Positions 1 to 8,800 of a DNA stretch of 64,000 bases are shown one piece after another. Origin of the DNA: Bradyrhizobium sp. B097 (GTDB lineage: Bacteria > Pseudomonadota > Alphaproteobacteria > Rhizobiales > Xanthobacteraceae); contig NZ_CP152412.1 in assembly GCF_038957035.1 (NCBI RefSeq), positions 4,336,501 to 4,400,500 of the forward strand. Direction: 5' to 3'. A program made the translations under genes and the position numbers. Numbering within the stretch: the first letter of the stretch is position 1; each line of letters starts with the position of its first letter. The notes beneath the pieces were generated by a model. It ran no database searches. It saw only the letters and a program-made list of their open reading frames with translations, and was not told the DNA's origin.

Positions 1-22
1 CGAGAGACAACTCTACAACAGA

Positions 23-66
23 AAAGCGCCATTCCGGGGCCGCGTCACGAGCCGGAATGGCGCTTT
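23..66 (-). terminator. Intrinsic terminator of the HU gene
   Basis: A 15-bp perfect inverted repeat (23-37 with 52-66) has its loop at 38-51. Read on the minus strand it is followed by a short T run. It lies 23 bp beyond the HU stop codon, as expected for a rho-independent terminator of that gene. Confidence 0.8.
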
Positions 67-88
67 GTCTTAACGGAGAGAGAAGACC

Positions 89-388
89 TTAGACGGCTTC
101 CTTCAGCTCCTTGGCGGCGCGGAAGGCGACCTTCTTGCTCGCCTTGATGTGGATCTGCTCGCCGGTCGCCGGGTTACGGCCCATGCGGGCGGCGCGCTTG
201 CGAACCTGGAGGATGCCGAGGCCGACGATGCGAATCCGCTCGCCCTTCTTGAGGTGCTTGGTGATCCGGGTGACCATGTCGGTCAGGATCGCCTCGGCCT
301 GCTTCTTGGACAGCTCCTGCTCTTCGGCGATGGCCGCCGCCAGGTGCTTCAGCGTGATCGTCGCCGGGGTCGCTGCCTTCTTCGCCAT
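89..388 (-). CDS. HU family DNA-binding protein
   Basis: This 99-residue histone-like protein bends and compacts DNA as a dimer. The N-terminal half is the helical dimerisation part. It is followed by GERIRIVGLGIL and the arm motif RMGRNPATGEQIHIKASKKV, in which RNPATGE is the family signature with the intercalating proline. The start is the ATG at 388 rather than the longer open frame to 649, because GAGGAGGG lies just upstream and the protein then has the normal HU length. It is monocistronic, with a hairpin terminator behind it. HU and IHF subunits look alike; the lysine-rich N-terminus and length fit HU, but which paralogue it is cannot be told. Confidence 0.93.
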   Translation of the reverse strand: MAKKAATPATITLKHLAAAIAEEQELSKKQAEAILTDMVTRITKHLKKGERIRIVGLGILQVRKRAARMGRNPATGEQIHIKASKKVAFRAAKELKEAV

Positions 389-654
389 GTGTGGCCCTCC
401 TCGTTGCTGAATGGCTGGATTGCTGCTTTCACGCGAATGGCGCGCCGTTCGCGTCGGGAAAATGCGTCCGGAAAAGTCCTGAAACCGCCGGTTCTGGGAA
501 CGGGCAGCGCCGAGCCCGGCCACAGGAAACCCAGACGTATCAGGCCTTATTTGATTCGGGGCTTTGCTGACTACGCCGTTTCCCCTGAAAACAGGCGACA
601 AAGTCGCACCCGTGGCGCGAAAATGCCCGCGCTGTGCAGGGCTCCGCAACGCGC
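389..654. other. Intergenic region upstream of the HU gene
   Basis: No convincing coding sequence lies between the HU start and the tRNA promoter. The open frames crossing it are extensions of the HU frame or its complement. It presumably carries the HU promoter on the minus strand, but I could not pick a clear -35/-10 pair. Confidence 0.6.
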
Positions 655-683
655 TTGACTATCGGGATGCGGGCCTTTATGCC
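655..683 (+). promoter_or_regulatory. Candidate promoter of tRNA-Asp
   Basis: TTGACT at 655-660, a 17-nt spacer and TATGCC at 678-683 resemble a sigma-70 type promoter. It would start transcription near 690, about 30 nt before the tRNA. This is by pattern only. Confidence 0.5.
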
Positions 684-720
684 CTCGATCCTGCGCGGAT
701 CAATCCGATGATCGGCATCC

Positions 721-797
721 GCGGGAGTAGCTCAGTTGGTTAGAGCGCCGCCCTGTCACGGCGGAGGCCGCGGGTTCGAGTCCCGTCTCTCGCGCCA
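721..797 (+). tRNA. tRNA-Asp (anticodon GTC)
   Basis: A full cloverleaf can be drawn. The acceptor stem pairs GCGGGAG with CTCTCGC (one G-T pair), followed by discriminator G and an encoded CCA. The D-loop has AGTTGGTTAGA, the anticodon loop reads CTGTCAC and the T-arm has GGTTCGAGTCC. The GTC anticodon decodes aspartate. Accessory genes begin shortly after its 3' end. Confidence 0.97.
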
Positions 798-939
798 GTC
801 TTATCAAGTACTTAGCGCAAGTTCCAGATTTCAGACGTGTCGCACGGAGCGCCGCTATGGCACTTTGGAGCGCCCCTGCTCGGGCTTGCCGGCACACATC
901 CCGAGACGCAAAAGCAACCGCTCCGATGCTCGGGATCGT

Positions 940-1131
940 TCAGACGATTTCAACAGCTGGTTCACTCCCGACGATCGCATGATCTTCATTCACGCGCGCA
1001 ATCCGACATTCCGCTACGCCCGACACGATCAGCCAGGTTTCCGGCTTCGCTCCTTCTCCAATCACGACCGTTGCGTCCTGATCCGGCAGTGCCTGGAGCA
1101 CCTGGACTAGCTCGCGGACTTTCATCGACAT
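940..1131 (-). CDS. Small protein of unknown function (63 aa)
   Basis: I do not recognise a named family. The N-terminus (KVRELVQVLQALPDQDATVVI) resembles short phage- and plasmid-type proteins that begin with a helix ending in an L-P-D motif and continue into a beta strand. The start is the first of two close ATGs (1131 and 1125), with AGGA a few bases upstream. The open frame runs further but has no ribosome site there. No transmembrane segment or signal peptide is visible. It stands alone downstream of tRNA-Asp on the opposite strand. The regular hydrophobic pattern makes it likelier to be real than chance. Confidence 0.55.
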   Translation of the reverse strand: MSMKVRELVQVLQALPDQDATVVIGEGAKPETWLIVSGVAECRIARVNEDHAIVGSEPAVEIV

Positions 1132-1482
1132 GCTTCCTGGAGGCCGACCAGCTGGCTCGCCTTTCACGCCAGCACGACATCGGCTGATGCGGTAGTGACT
1201 ATCGCCACCCAGACCAGCGAGAAACGGACGTACGTCAGGTCTCGGTTCGAGCGCGCAGCGTAATGCGCGAGCCTGACGTCAACCTTACTCTCGTGTCGCC
1301 GTTGCCGACAGTGGTCGCAACTCGTTTGAGCAGAAGCGACGTTCGCGGTTCCACCACCTTGCGGAACTCACACGCTTTCGATGGGTCTTAAAGTGCTGGA
1401 GTAAGCGAAGACAGTCAGGACATTCAAACGACGCGAGCGTGGGCGAGGGCTGACGAAGCGAACCTAACACGGAGGCGTGCCG
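1132..1482. other. Non-coding stretch, no gene seen
   Basis: About 350 bp without a supported gene. An 8-bp inverted repeat (1232-1239 with 1272-1279) brackets a GC-rich loop. A minus-strand open frame at 1285-1569 has no family resemblance and no ribosome site. The stretch may be debris of a rearrangement next to the broken methyltransferase. Confidence 0.5.
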
Positions 1483-1958
1483 ATGAATCGGAGTTCGTGG
1501 CTGAACGAATACTACAACGACGAACTGGAGTAAGCGGACGCTGCCTGCCGAAGGGGAGATACGACGCACTCAAATGGATCGATGATCCGTATCTGTGGAA
1601 CGTGCTGCCCTGGAAGGAATATCTTGGCTTCAAGGCGATCAAGGCCGCTATTCCTGATCCGCCTGACGCCGGCACCCAGAAAAACTGGAGCGGTCGTTCC
1701 GGGATGGAGTTGGGCGCCGCCGTCATCGAAACCTATCGCCTGTTGCACGATAAGCTCAGGCGGCATCTGGATAAGCCGTTCGAAGAATGCGCGATGCTGG
1801 ACTATGGTTGCCGCTGGGGCAGTGTGCTCCGGTACTTCATGAAGGATGTGCCGCTACGCAATCTGCATGGGTGCGATCCGCACAAGGGCATCATCCAGGT
1901 CGCGCAACGCTCCAACCCGCACGCCGACATCGTGTTTATCGTTCTCCGAAAGAAGTGA
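1483..1958 (+). pseudogene. Truncated, frameshifted SAM-dependent methyltransferase
   Basis: The reading frame from 1497 ends in a class I methyltransferase motif I (MLDYGCRWGSVLRYF), then LHGCDPHKGII as the acidic motif II loop, and stops at 1958 soon after. The rest of the Rossmann fold is missing. The most plausible start, ATG at 1483 (MNRSSWLNEYYNDELE), lies in another frame and hits TAA at 1531. The gene therefore appears to have both a frameshift near its start and a lost C-terminus. Motif I has Arg where most relatives have Gly (GCRWG instead of GCGWG). The loss of function is inferred; the substrate cannot be told, but sugar or polysaccharide methylation would fit the neighbour. Confidence 0.6.
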
Positions 1959-2040
1959 GGCCACAAGGTATCGGTGTTGCTTGGCCGCGGCGGTCGATCG
2001 CTGAGGCCGCAGCGTCGTGCCGCGGCAAGGCGCAAGAAAA

Positions 2041-3342
2041 TCAGGCCGCGACACCGATCGCATCGATGGGCCGCGTTGACTGTTGCTGATGCTGCGAAGC
2101 TTCCGCTCGCCATTCGGGCGTCAGCCACCACAGCAGGAACAGCAGCGCGATCCCGTTCGACATCAGGCTTGTCGTGAGCGGCACGTTCATGATGGCCTGA
2201 ACGGCGATGCCTGAGGACACCGCGATGAAGCGCGGCGACAGGTGCCGCGAGACCATCGACCCCACCGACAGGATCAGGCCGCATACGAGTGCCGAAACCG
2301 GCGTGAGCGCAAGACCGACCGACGCGATGCCCTCGGTGGCGAGGAAGGAGGCGTTGAAATTGCCGTCCCGATAGATCGCTCCGAGCGCGGGGCCGAGCTC
2401 GCCGTACGGGCAGGCGGTCATCTGTCGCACGATCGATATCTGGCAGAAGCGGGTCAGGTCGCGGTGCGCGAAGAAGTCGGCATATTGATCAAGGGCGAGC
2501 GAAGGGATTGCGAGGAAGCGCAGATTGATGGCGCTGAACACGACGTAGTCCCTGTCGGCGCCGAGCACGGCGAACGCCGTGAGCCCGATGATCATCGGAA
2601 TGAGGAATGCGAGCACCGTGGCCAGCCGCGGGGTGAACCGGCCGAACAGCCAGAACAGAAACGTCAGCCAGATCGGCAACAGCAGCACGGTCTTGTTGTT
2701 GACGACCGGATAGAAGCAAAGCGCAAACAGCAACACGCAAGCGGCCTGCACCCATTGCCTGCGCGATGCGAAATGCGCGAACAGATAGGGCAGGACCGCG
2801 CCGATCATGATCCCGGTGAGATAATTCAACAGCGCCGGCCGCGTGACGGCGTTGCGGGCTGCGCCATAGGGGTTGCCGAGACTGGCGCCGTACGAGATGT
2901 CGGCGACCAGCACGGCCAAGGACGACGCCATCAGCAGCAGCGCAATGCGTTTGATCGCCGTTTCGGACAGGCCGGGCCGCCAAACCGGCATATTCTGGAA
3001 CATCAGGGGGATCATCGCGGCGGCCAGCGCGGCGATCATGGCCCAGCGGGCGATGGCATGCGGATAATCGAACGCGCTGAAGAAGCTGAGCCAGACGAAG
3101 CCGAACACCGCTGAGAGCAGCGCGAAGCTCACCAGATAACCGAAGCTGAAGCGGCCCGCGACGAACGCCGGGATGAAGACGGCCATGACGGCGGTGCCGA
3201 GGATGGCCTCGGCAGTGATGCCGGAGCGCCAGACATGCATCGCCGGGAACGCGTGCCCGCAGGCGATCATCGAGACGGTGCTGAGGACGAGGAATCCAGG
3301 GATGGTGACCCCGACAGTCAGGTCGTCGCGCGTCAATTGCAT
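2041..3342 (-). CDS. Polytopic membrane protein, O-antigen/exopolysaccharide polymerase-like
   Basis: A 433-residue protein with roughly ten to twelve hydrophobic segments and few charged residues outside loops. It has a long loop after about residue 270 carrying FRDRD-type charged residues and two cysteines (near 301 and 312). This layout is typical of Wzy-like oligosaccharide repeat-unit polymerases, which join lipid-linked units in the periplasm. No short motif proves it. There is no wzx flippase or glycosyltransferase nearby. The only possible partner is the broken methyltransferase on the other strand. The start ATG at 3342 begins MQLTRDDLTVGVTIPGF, just before the first membrane helix. 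Confidence 0.5.
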   Translation of the reverse strand: MQLTRDDLTVGVTIPGFLVLSTVSMIACGHAFPAMHVWRSGITAEAILGTAVMAVFIPAFVAGRFSFGYLVSFALLSAVFGFVWLSFFSAFDYPHAIARWAMIAALAAAMIPLMFQNMPVWRPGLSETAIKRIALLLMASSLAVLVADISYGASLGNPYGAARNAVTRPALLNYLTGIMIGAVLPYLFAHFASRRQWVQAACVLLFALCFYPVVNNKTVLLLPIWLTFLFWLFGRFTPRLATVLAFLIPMIIGLTAFAVLGADRDYVVFSAINLRFLAIPSLALDQYADFFAHRDLTRFCQISIVRQMTACPYGELGPALGAIYRDGNFNASFLATEGIASVGLALTPVSALVCGLILSVGSMVSRHLSPRFIAVSSGIAVQAIMNVPLTTSLMSNGIALLFLLWWLTPEWRAEASQHQQQSTRPIDAIGVAA

Positions 3343-3508
3343 CGGCCCGTCCGAATCGAAAGCTGTGCGACAGCTAGCCGATCGACCTCGGGCTAATCAA
3401 GTCAAGCAAGGTTAGGCGATGTCTCGATCTGTATTGTTATGTTTCCGCCGGCGATCTGTCACCGCGGCGCCGCATTGAATTCACAAACTCGGAAACGCGT
3501 TGCCTTGA

Positions 3509-3700
3509 TCAGGCAAAGAATGCGGCGACCGCGTTGAGGTCGGATTGTCCCGGGGCGTCGCCGCGCAAATTCGCGTCGATGATACGGCGGCATGCGTCGA
3601 CCGTGTGGGTATCGCCCAGTTCGTTGGCGGCCTCGAGGATCGACCAGACCGTGTCCAGGGGAATGTCGCTCTGCATGGTCGCGTTCGGGTCTGACAGCAT
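3509..3700 (-). CDS. Small hypothetical protein (63 aa)
   Basis: Not a family I recognise. From the ATG at 3700 the protein is 63 residues. A second ATG at 3676 would give 55. The body is one or two amphipathic helices (LDTVWSILEAANELGD, ACRRIIDANLRGD) ending in AAFFA, with no signal or membrane segment. It begins 15 bp after the stop of the zinc-ribbon gene upstream, so the two are probably co-transcribed. Neither candidate start has a strong ribosome site. The frame also extends upstream across the neighbour gene, but that part looks like shadow sequence. Confidence 0.55.
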   Translation of the reverse strand: MLSDPNATMQSDIPLDTVWSILEAANELGDTHTVDACRRIIDANLRGDAPGQSDLNAVAAFFA

Positions 3701-3714
3701 CGGCGGCGCCGGGG

Positions 3715-3915
3715 TTAGAATTCGAACAGGTCGCGGCCGCGCCGCGCCAGGGTGTGCAGATCCGCCACGGTGCCGCGCACGGCGTTGCAGCGGCGGCATT
3801 CGATGATGGTGTCGCCGGACGCATGCGCGGGATCGGCGACCTTGATCGCCAGGCTGCCGCAATCCGTGCAGATGATCTTGAAGCCGGTCGAAATTACTTG
3901 CTGCTGCAAATTCAT
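3715..3915 (-). CDS. Small zinc-ribbon-like protein (66 aa)
   Basis: The 66 residues hold two CxxC pairs, CTDC near residue 16 and CRRC near residue 41, spaced as in a single zinc ribbon. The C-terminal tail ends RRGRDLFEF. Such small proteins are often called hypothetical in rhizobia and might bind nucleic acid or protein. The start is the ATG at 3915 (MNLQQQVISTGFKI). It is the first gene of a likely two-gene unit with the 63-residue protein downstream. Zinc binding is inferred from the cysteines only. Confidence 0.65.
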   Translation of the reverse strand: MNLQQQVISTGFKIICTDCGSLAIKVADPAHASGDTIIECRRCNAVRGTVADLHTLARRGRDLFEF

Positions 3916-4014
3916 TATGGGCCTGCGCCTCTGTTGATGCTGACCTTAATGGAACAATTTTTAAAACTGGGGTCGCGGAGCGGATTGCAATCGAACGACC
4001 GCGTTAGGAGGCGG

Positions 4015-4170
4015 TTAAGATTTCGCCGCGGCTGCGCGGTCGCGCGTCAGCCAGACCGCGCATGCAACAACGAGCAGCGGATTGCGACGCAGGATCGAAA
4101 CAAGCTCAGATCGAACAGGTCGTCCTTGATCAGGGTGCCGTCGAGGTCGAGGACCAGCGGCAGCGATCTC
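4015..4170 (-). pseudogene. Fragment of a HAD-domain (UbiA-HAD type) protein
   Basis: On the minus strand one frame reads LPLVLDLDGTLIKDDLFDLS. This holds the HAD motif I DxDGT with both catalytic aspartates. The next frame then continues LVSILRRNPLLVVACAVWL to a stop at 4015. Joined, the two match the N-terminus of HAD-superfamily proteins fused to UbiA prenyltransferases, in which an RRNPL-type helix follows motif I. A single frameshift near 4100-4106 and the absence of everything downstream make it a remnant. No start codon with a ribosome site is visible. Confidence 0.6.
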
Positions 4171-4262
4171 GCGCGCCCCGCTCTCGGTGGTCCTGCAATC
4201 GCCGTAGCCGAACCTGGCGAAGTCCACACCGCCCTGATCGGAGCGCGAGACGATCAGGCGCA

Positions 4263-4291
4263 ACAAAAAAGCCGCCCGAAGGCGGCCGCTT
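4263..4291 (-). terminator. Intrinsic terminator of the 67-aa protein gene
   Basis: On the minus strand a GCCGCC/GGCGGC stem with a TTCG-type loop is followed by six Ts (A run at 4265-4270 on the plus strand). It sits about 25 bp past the stop of the gene at 4316-4519. Confidence 0.8.
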
Positions 4292-4315
4292 TGTCTGCCG
4301 AAGCCTGAATGTGTT

Positions 4316-4519
4316 TTAGCGGACCGTCGAGGTGCCCGAGGAGGTGATCGCGACAGGCTTGCCGGCCTTGATGACCTGGTTGGTCTGGGCGGTCTGCGTG
4401 AATTCCGCGTTGTTCCGGGCCGAAATGCCGAAAGCCGCAACTCCGATGGCGGCAACGAGGGCAACAACCACAATCTTGAGGTGGGTCGCGCGATCGGCTG
4501 AATGGATCGAGTGGTTCAT
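4316..4519 (-). CDS. Small single-pass membrane protein (67 aa), unknown function
   Basis: The polar N-terminus (MNHSIHSADRATHLK) precedes one membrane helix (IVVVALVAAIGVAAFGI) and a Thr/Ser/Gln-rich tail ending TSSGTSTVR. Proteins of this kind are frequent in Bradyrhizobium, often in several copies, and have no known role. The ATG at 4519 has GGAGGCGACC in front. It is monocistronic with its own terminator. The helix may be an uncleaved anchor or a signal peptide. Confidence 0.8.
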   Translation of the reverse strand: MNHSIHSADRATHLKIVVVALVAAIGVAAFGISARNNAEFTQTAQTNQVIKAGKPVAITSSGTSTVR

Positions 4520-4709
4520 GGTCGCCTCCGGGCGTCTATGCGCCGTCTATGGCAGCTACTGGTAAGCCCCATCTGTTTCCGGATCGTTTCGTGAGTTCCT
4601 GGAAATGGTTTCGTGCCACGGGCGGATTGGTTTCACCGTGCCTTGCGTCACAGAAAGAGAGGGCTGAAACTGGCCACGGGCGCGGACCGCGCCTGGGAGA
4701 AAAACAATA

Positions 4710-5732
4710 ATGAAAACAACGAAAGTGACCCGCCGCCGGATGCTGGGAACCGGCTCCGTGGCCGTTGCCGCCGCGATGTTTGGTAAGCCATCTCTTGCCG
4801 CGGCAGAGTTCGACTTCAAGCTCGGCGTCAACACTCCGGAAACCCATCCGCTAACAATCCGGCTGGCCGAGGCGGCCAAGCTGGTCGGCGCGCAGTCGTC
4901 CGGCCGGGTCAACATCACGGTGTTCGCCAACAGCCAGCTCGGCGGTGATCCGGAGATGCTGTCGCAGGTCCGTGCCGGCGGTATCGAGCTATTGGCGGCA
5001 CCCAGCATGACCTTGTCGACGCTGGTGCCGTTGTCGGGGCTGCCCAGCATCGGTTTTGCGTTCCAATCCTACGATCAGGTCTGGGCGGCGATGGATGGCG
5101 GCGTCGGCGGCATCGTCCGCGATGCGATCGCCAGAACAGGCGTCGTGCCGTTGAAGAAGGTCTGGGACAACGGCTTCCGCCAGATCACCTCGTCGTCGAG
5201 CCGGCAGCTCAACGGCGTCGAGGATCTCAGGGGCTTTAAAATTCGCGTGCCGGTGACGGCATTGCTGACGTCGCTGTTCTCAGGACTTGGCGCGCTGCCG
5301 TCGAGCATCTCCTACAGCGAGCTTTATTCGGCGCTGCAGACCCACATCGTCGAAGGGCAGGAGAATCCGCTCGCACAGGTCTCGACCGGAAAGCTGTACG
5401 AGGTGCAGAAATACTGCGCGCTGTCGAACCATTGCTGGAGCGGCTACTGGATCCTCGGCAACCGCCGTGCGATGGCGGCGCTGCCGCCCGATCTGCTCGA
5501 GCTCATCAATGCGGCGTTCGACGCGGCGGCGGTGAAGGAGCGCGCCGATCTGGTCGAGATGGACCGCTCGTTGCAGGAGGAGCTAACCGGGAAGGGCATG
5601 ACTTTCAACAAGCCTGACCCGGTGCGGTTCAGGGCCGCATTGGTGAAAGCCGGCTTCTACACGCAGTGGCAGAAGACCTATGGCGCGGACGCATGGGCGG
5701 CGCTGGAGAAATACACCGGCAAGCTGACGTGA
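4710..5732 (+). CDS. TRAP transporter solute-binding protein (DctP family)
   Basis: A 340-residue periplasmic receptor that captures a carboxylate-type ligand for a TRAP transporter. The N-terminus carries a twin-arginine signal (TRRRMLG followed by a hydrophobic stretch to about residue 31). The mature part shows DctP features: NTPETHPLT near the N-terminus, FANSQLGGDPEMLSQVRAG, and DLRGFKIRVP with the arginine that normally pairs with the ligand carboxylate. It then has an EGQENPLAQV segment and ends at W-A-A-L-E-K-Y. No DctQ or DctM membrane partner lies nearby, so it must serve a transporter elsewhere or be an orphan. The ligand is unknown. Confidence 0.9.
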   Translation: MKTTKVTRRRMLGTGSVAVAAAMFGKPSLAAAEFDFKLGVNTPETHPLTIRLAEAAKLVGAQSSGRVNITVFANSQLGGDPEMLSQVRAGGIELLAAPSMTLSTLVPLSGLPSIGFAFQSYDQVWAAMDGGVGGIVRDAIARTGVVPLKKVWDNGFRQITSSSSRQLNGVEDLRGFKIRVPVTALLTSLFSGLGALPSSISYSELYSALQTHIVEGQENPLAQVSTGKLYEVQKYCALSNHCWSGYWILGNRRAMAALPPDLLELINAAFDAAAVKERADLVEMDRSLQEELTGKGMTFNKPDPVRFRAALVKAGFYTQWQKTYGADAWAALEKYTGKLT

Positions 5733-5896
5733 CGGTGCGCAGATCGCGAGCAGCAATGGCCTTGTGGCAAAGAAGGCACATCGTCGCGCTTTCGGTTCCA
5801 ATTTGGCTTTTTGTCGTGCGGCAGGATGTCTCAGGGGATAGAACCCCACGCTGAGATTTTCAGTGGCCGCCTGCGCGCGGCCCGAGTTGGAATGCC

Positions 5897-8800
5897 ATGC
5901 GCGTGCATGTCGTGGAACGCTTTCGATCGCCCCACTTGCGGCGGGTTGCCGTAACCCTTGCTCTGCTCATCGCGTCCGGGACCGGCGCACACGCTCAGAC
6001 GGTGCTGAACGTCGGCGATGGAGCGAGCCTCGTCACCGCGCTGACGACGATCGATAACAATCCCGGCACCAACTACAGGCTCAACATCACGAACAACATC
6101 ACGCTGACTGCCGGAACGACGCTGCCCGTCATCAATTTGAGCGGCACCGTAACCATCAACGGCGGCAACTTCACGCTCGATGGCGGAGGCGTGCAGCGCG
6201 GATTCTTCGTCTACGCCGGCACCGTCGCGATCAACAATCTCACCATCCAGAACGCGGTCGCCAAGGGCGGCAATGGCGGAAACGGTTTCGACGGCGGCGG
6301 CGGCGGCGGCATGGGCGCTGGCGGTGCGCTGTTCGTTGCGAGCGGCGCCAACGTTACGGTGAGCAATGTTTCGCTCGCCAGCAATCAGGCCAATGGCGGC
6401 AATGGCGGCAATTACGGCGCGGGCGGTGGCGGTGGTGGCGGCGGCGGGCTCGGCGGCAATGGCGGTAACGGCGGCAACGCCGGTGGCGGCGGTGGCGGCG
6501 GGATTGGCCTCGGCGCCAATGGCGGGGCCGGCGCGGCGGGCACCACGGGTGGCAACGGCGCTGCTGGCATCGTTATCGGCGCCGCCGGCGGTGGCGCTGG
6601 GAGTGGTGACTCACCAGGCACGGGGGGCGCCAGTGGAGGCGGCGGTGGCGGCGGGGCCGCGGGGTTCGTCTCCGGTGCCGGTGGCGGCGGCGGGATTGGC
6701 GGCGGCGCTGGTACGACGACCGGAGGCTTGAGCGGCGGCGGCGGTGCCGGCGGCTTCGGCGGCGGCGGCGGCGGCAGCAACAACAGCGCGGGCGGAATTG
6801 GTGGTTTCGGCGGCGGCGGCGGCAGCGTGCGCTGCTTTGCCAATCCGGGGAAGGGCGGCTTCGGCGGCGGCGGCGGTGGGGCCAGCGGCAATTCCGGTCA
6901 GACGTGCGGCAATCTCGGCGGTTTCGGCGCTGGCAATGGCGGTAAAGATTCCCAAGGCGGTGCGGGTGGCGGGCTTGGCGCGGGCGGCGCCGTATTTGTC
7001 CAGGGTGGCGGAACGCTCAATGTCTCCGGTGCCTTTACCGTCAACGGCAGCAGCGTCACCGGCGGAACGGGTGGTGTCGGTGCCGGCAATGGCTCAGCCT
7101 TAGGCTCGGGTATGTTCCTGCAAGGCAACGGGACGCTGACCTTCAGTCCTGCGGCCGGCCAGAACCAAACGGTCTCCGACGTCATTACCGATCAGACCGG
7201 CAGCGGCGGCACAGGCGCCGATGCCGGCAGCTGGAGCCTTGCCAAGACAGGGCTCGGCACGCTGATACTCACTGCCGCAAACACCTATTCGGGCGGCACG
7301 ACCGTAAGCGGCGGCCTGATCAACTTCAATGCAGCGAACAATTTCGGCTCGGGCAACGTCACGCTCAACGGCGGCGGTCTGCAGTGGGCGAGCGGCAACA
7401 CGGCCGACATCTCGGGTCGGCTGAACGCAATCGGCTCCGGCGGCGCGACGTTCAACTATAACGGCAATGCTGTGACGCTCGCGACGGCACTGACCGGTAC
7501 AGGCGGCGTGACGGTCGCGAACTCCGGCAGCGGCGGTGCGCTGACCTTCACGGCGGCGGAAAGCTATTCCGGCGGGACGACGATCAATTCCGGCGCGACG
7601 CTGGCACTCAAGGGAAATGGCTCGATCGCCAATTCGGCCTCCGTCGCTTTCTCTTCGGGCGCCGGCGTCGGCACATTCGATATTTCGCAGACCAACAGCG
7701 GTGCCAGCGTCGCCGGTCTGTATGACCCGACCGGCGGCAGCGTCGTTTCTCTCGGCGCCAAGACGCTGACCATCACCAGCAGGGTAGGCCCCTACGACGG
7801 CGTCATCCAGGACGGCGGCATTGGTGGCGGCACCGGAGGCAATGTGACGATCGCCTCTGGCGGCCTGGCGAGATTCGGCGGCGCCAACACCTATACCGGG
7901 CTGACCACGATCAACGCCAGCGGCGAACTCGACCTGATCAGCGGCGGCAGCATTGCGTCCTCAAAGGCCGTGATCAACGACGGCATCTTCGATATATCGC
8001 GCGCGGGTGGCGGTGTCTCGATCAACAGTCTTTCCGGGACCAGCATCGCCGGCGCCGTGAACCTCGGTGCCAATACACTGACCTTCACCAATGCCAACGG
8101 CACGTTTGCCGGCGTCATCCGGGACGGCGGCGCGGGCGGCGGTGTGACGATCACAGGCGGCAAGGAAATCCTTGCAGGCACCAACACCTACACCGGCGCC
8201 ACCACCGTCACCGGCGGCACCCTTGAAGTGGACGGCACGATCGCCAACTCGCTGAAAGTGACGGTCAATTCCGGCGGCACGTTGAGCGGCACCGGCATCG
8301 TCGGTGCTGAGGCCATCGTCTTTTTCCACAACGGCGTCGCGCCGACATTGTCAGGCGCCAACCCCGGCGGCCCCTTGAGGGGCGGCTTCGTCATTCCGAC
8401 ACCCACGACCATTATGAGCGGAGGCACGCTTGCGCCCGGGAGTGCTGCAGATCCGACCGGCACACTGACGATCAACGGCGGTCTCGCCTTTCAATCCGGC
8501 GCGATCTATCAGGTGCAGGTGACGCCGACCGCTGCGGCATCGACCAATGTCAACTCGAACGCGACACTTGGAGGGGCGACCGTCAATGCTGTGCTCGCCA
8601 ACGGCAGCTACATCTCCAGGCAGTATACGATCCTGAACGCCGCTGGAGGCATATCCGGCACTTTTGCATCCAACATCGCCAATACAAACCTGCCGACGAA
8701 TTTCACCGACACGCTGAGCTATGACGCCACCCACGCCTATCTCAATTTGGCGCTGAATTTTCCGTCCCCCAATTTCGGCGGCGGCCTCTCCACTAACCAG

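Noticed and set aside
700..897. Minus-strand frame ending in a GLEPAASAVTGRRSNQLSYSR-like peptide
   Set aside because: It is the reverse strand of the tRNA-Asp gene; this peptide is a well-known artefact of tRNA antisense translation.
1285..1569. Minus-strand frame of 94 codons with a CPDC motif
   Set aside because: One CxxC is not enough. There is no ribosome site and no regular hydrophobic pattern, and it overlaps the methyltransferase remnant.
6240..6990. Glycine-rich GGC runs as a CRISPR or satellite
   Set aside because: It is a codon-level low-complexity part of the autotransporter gene.
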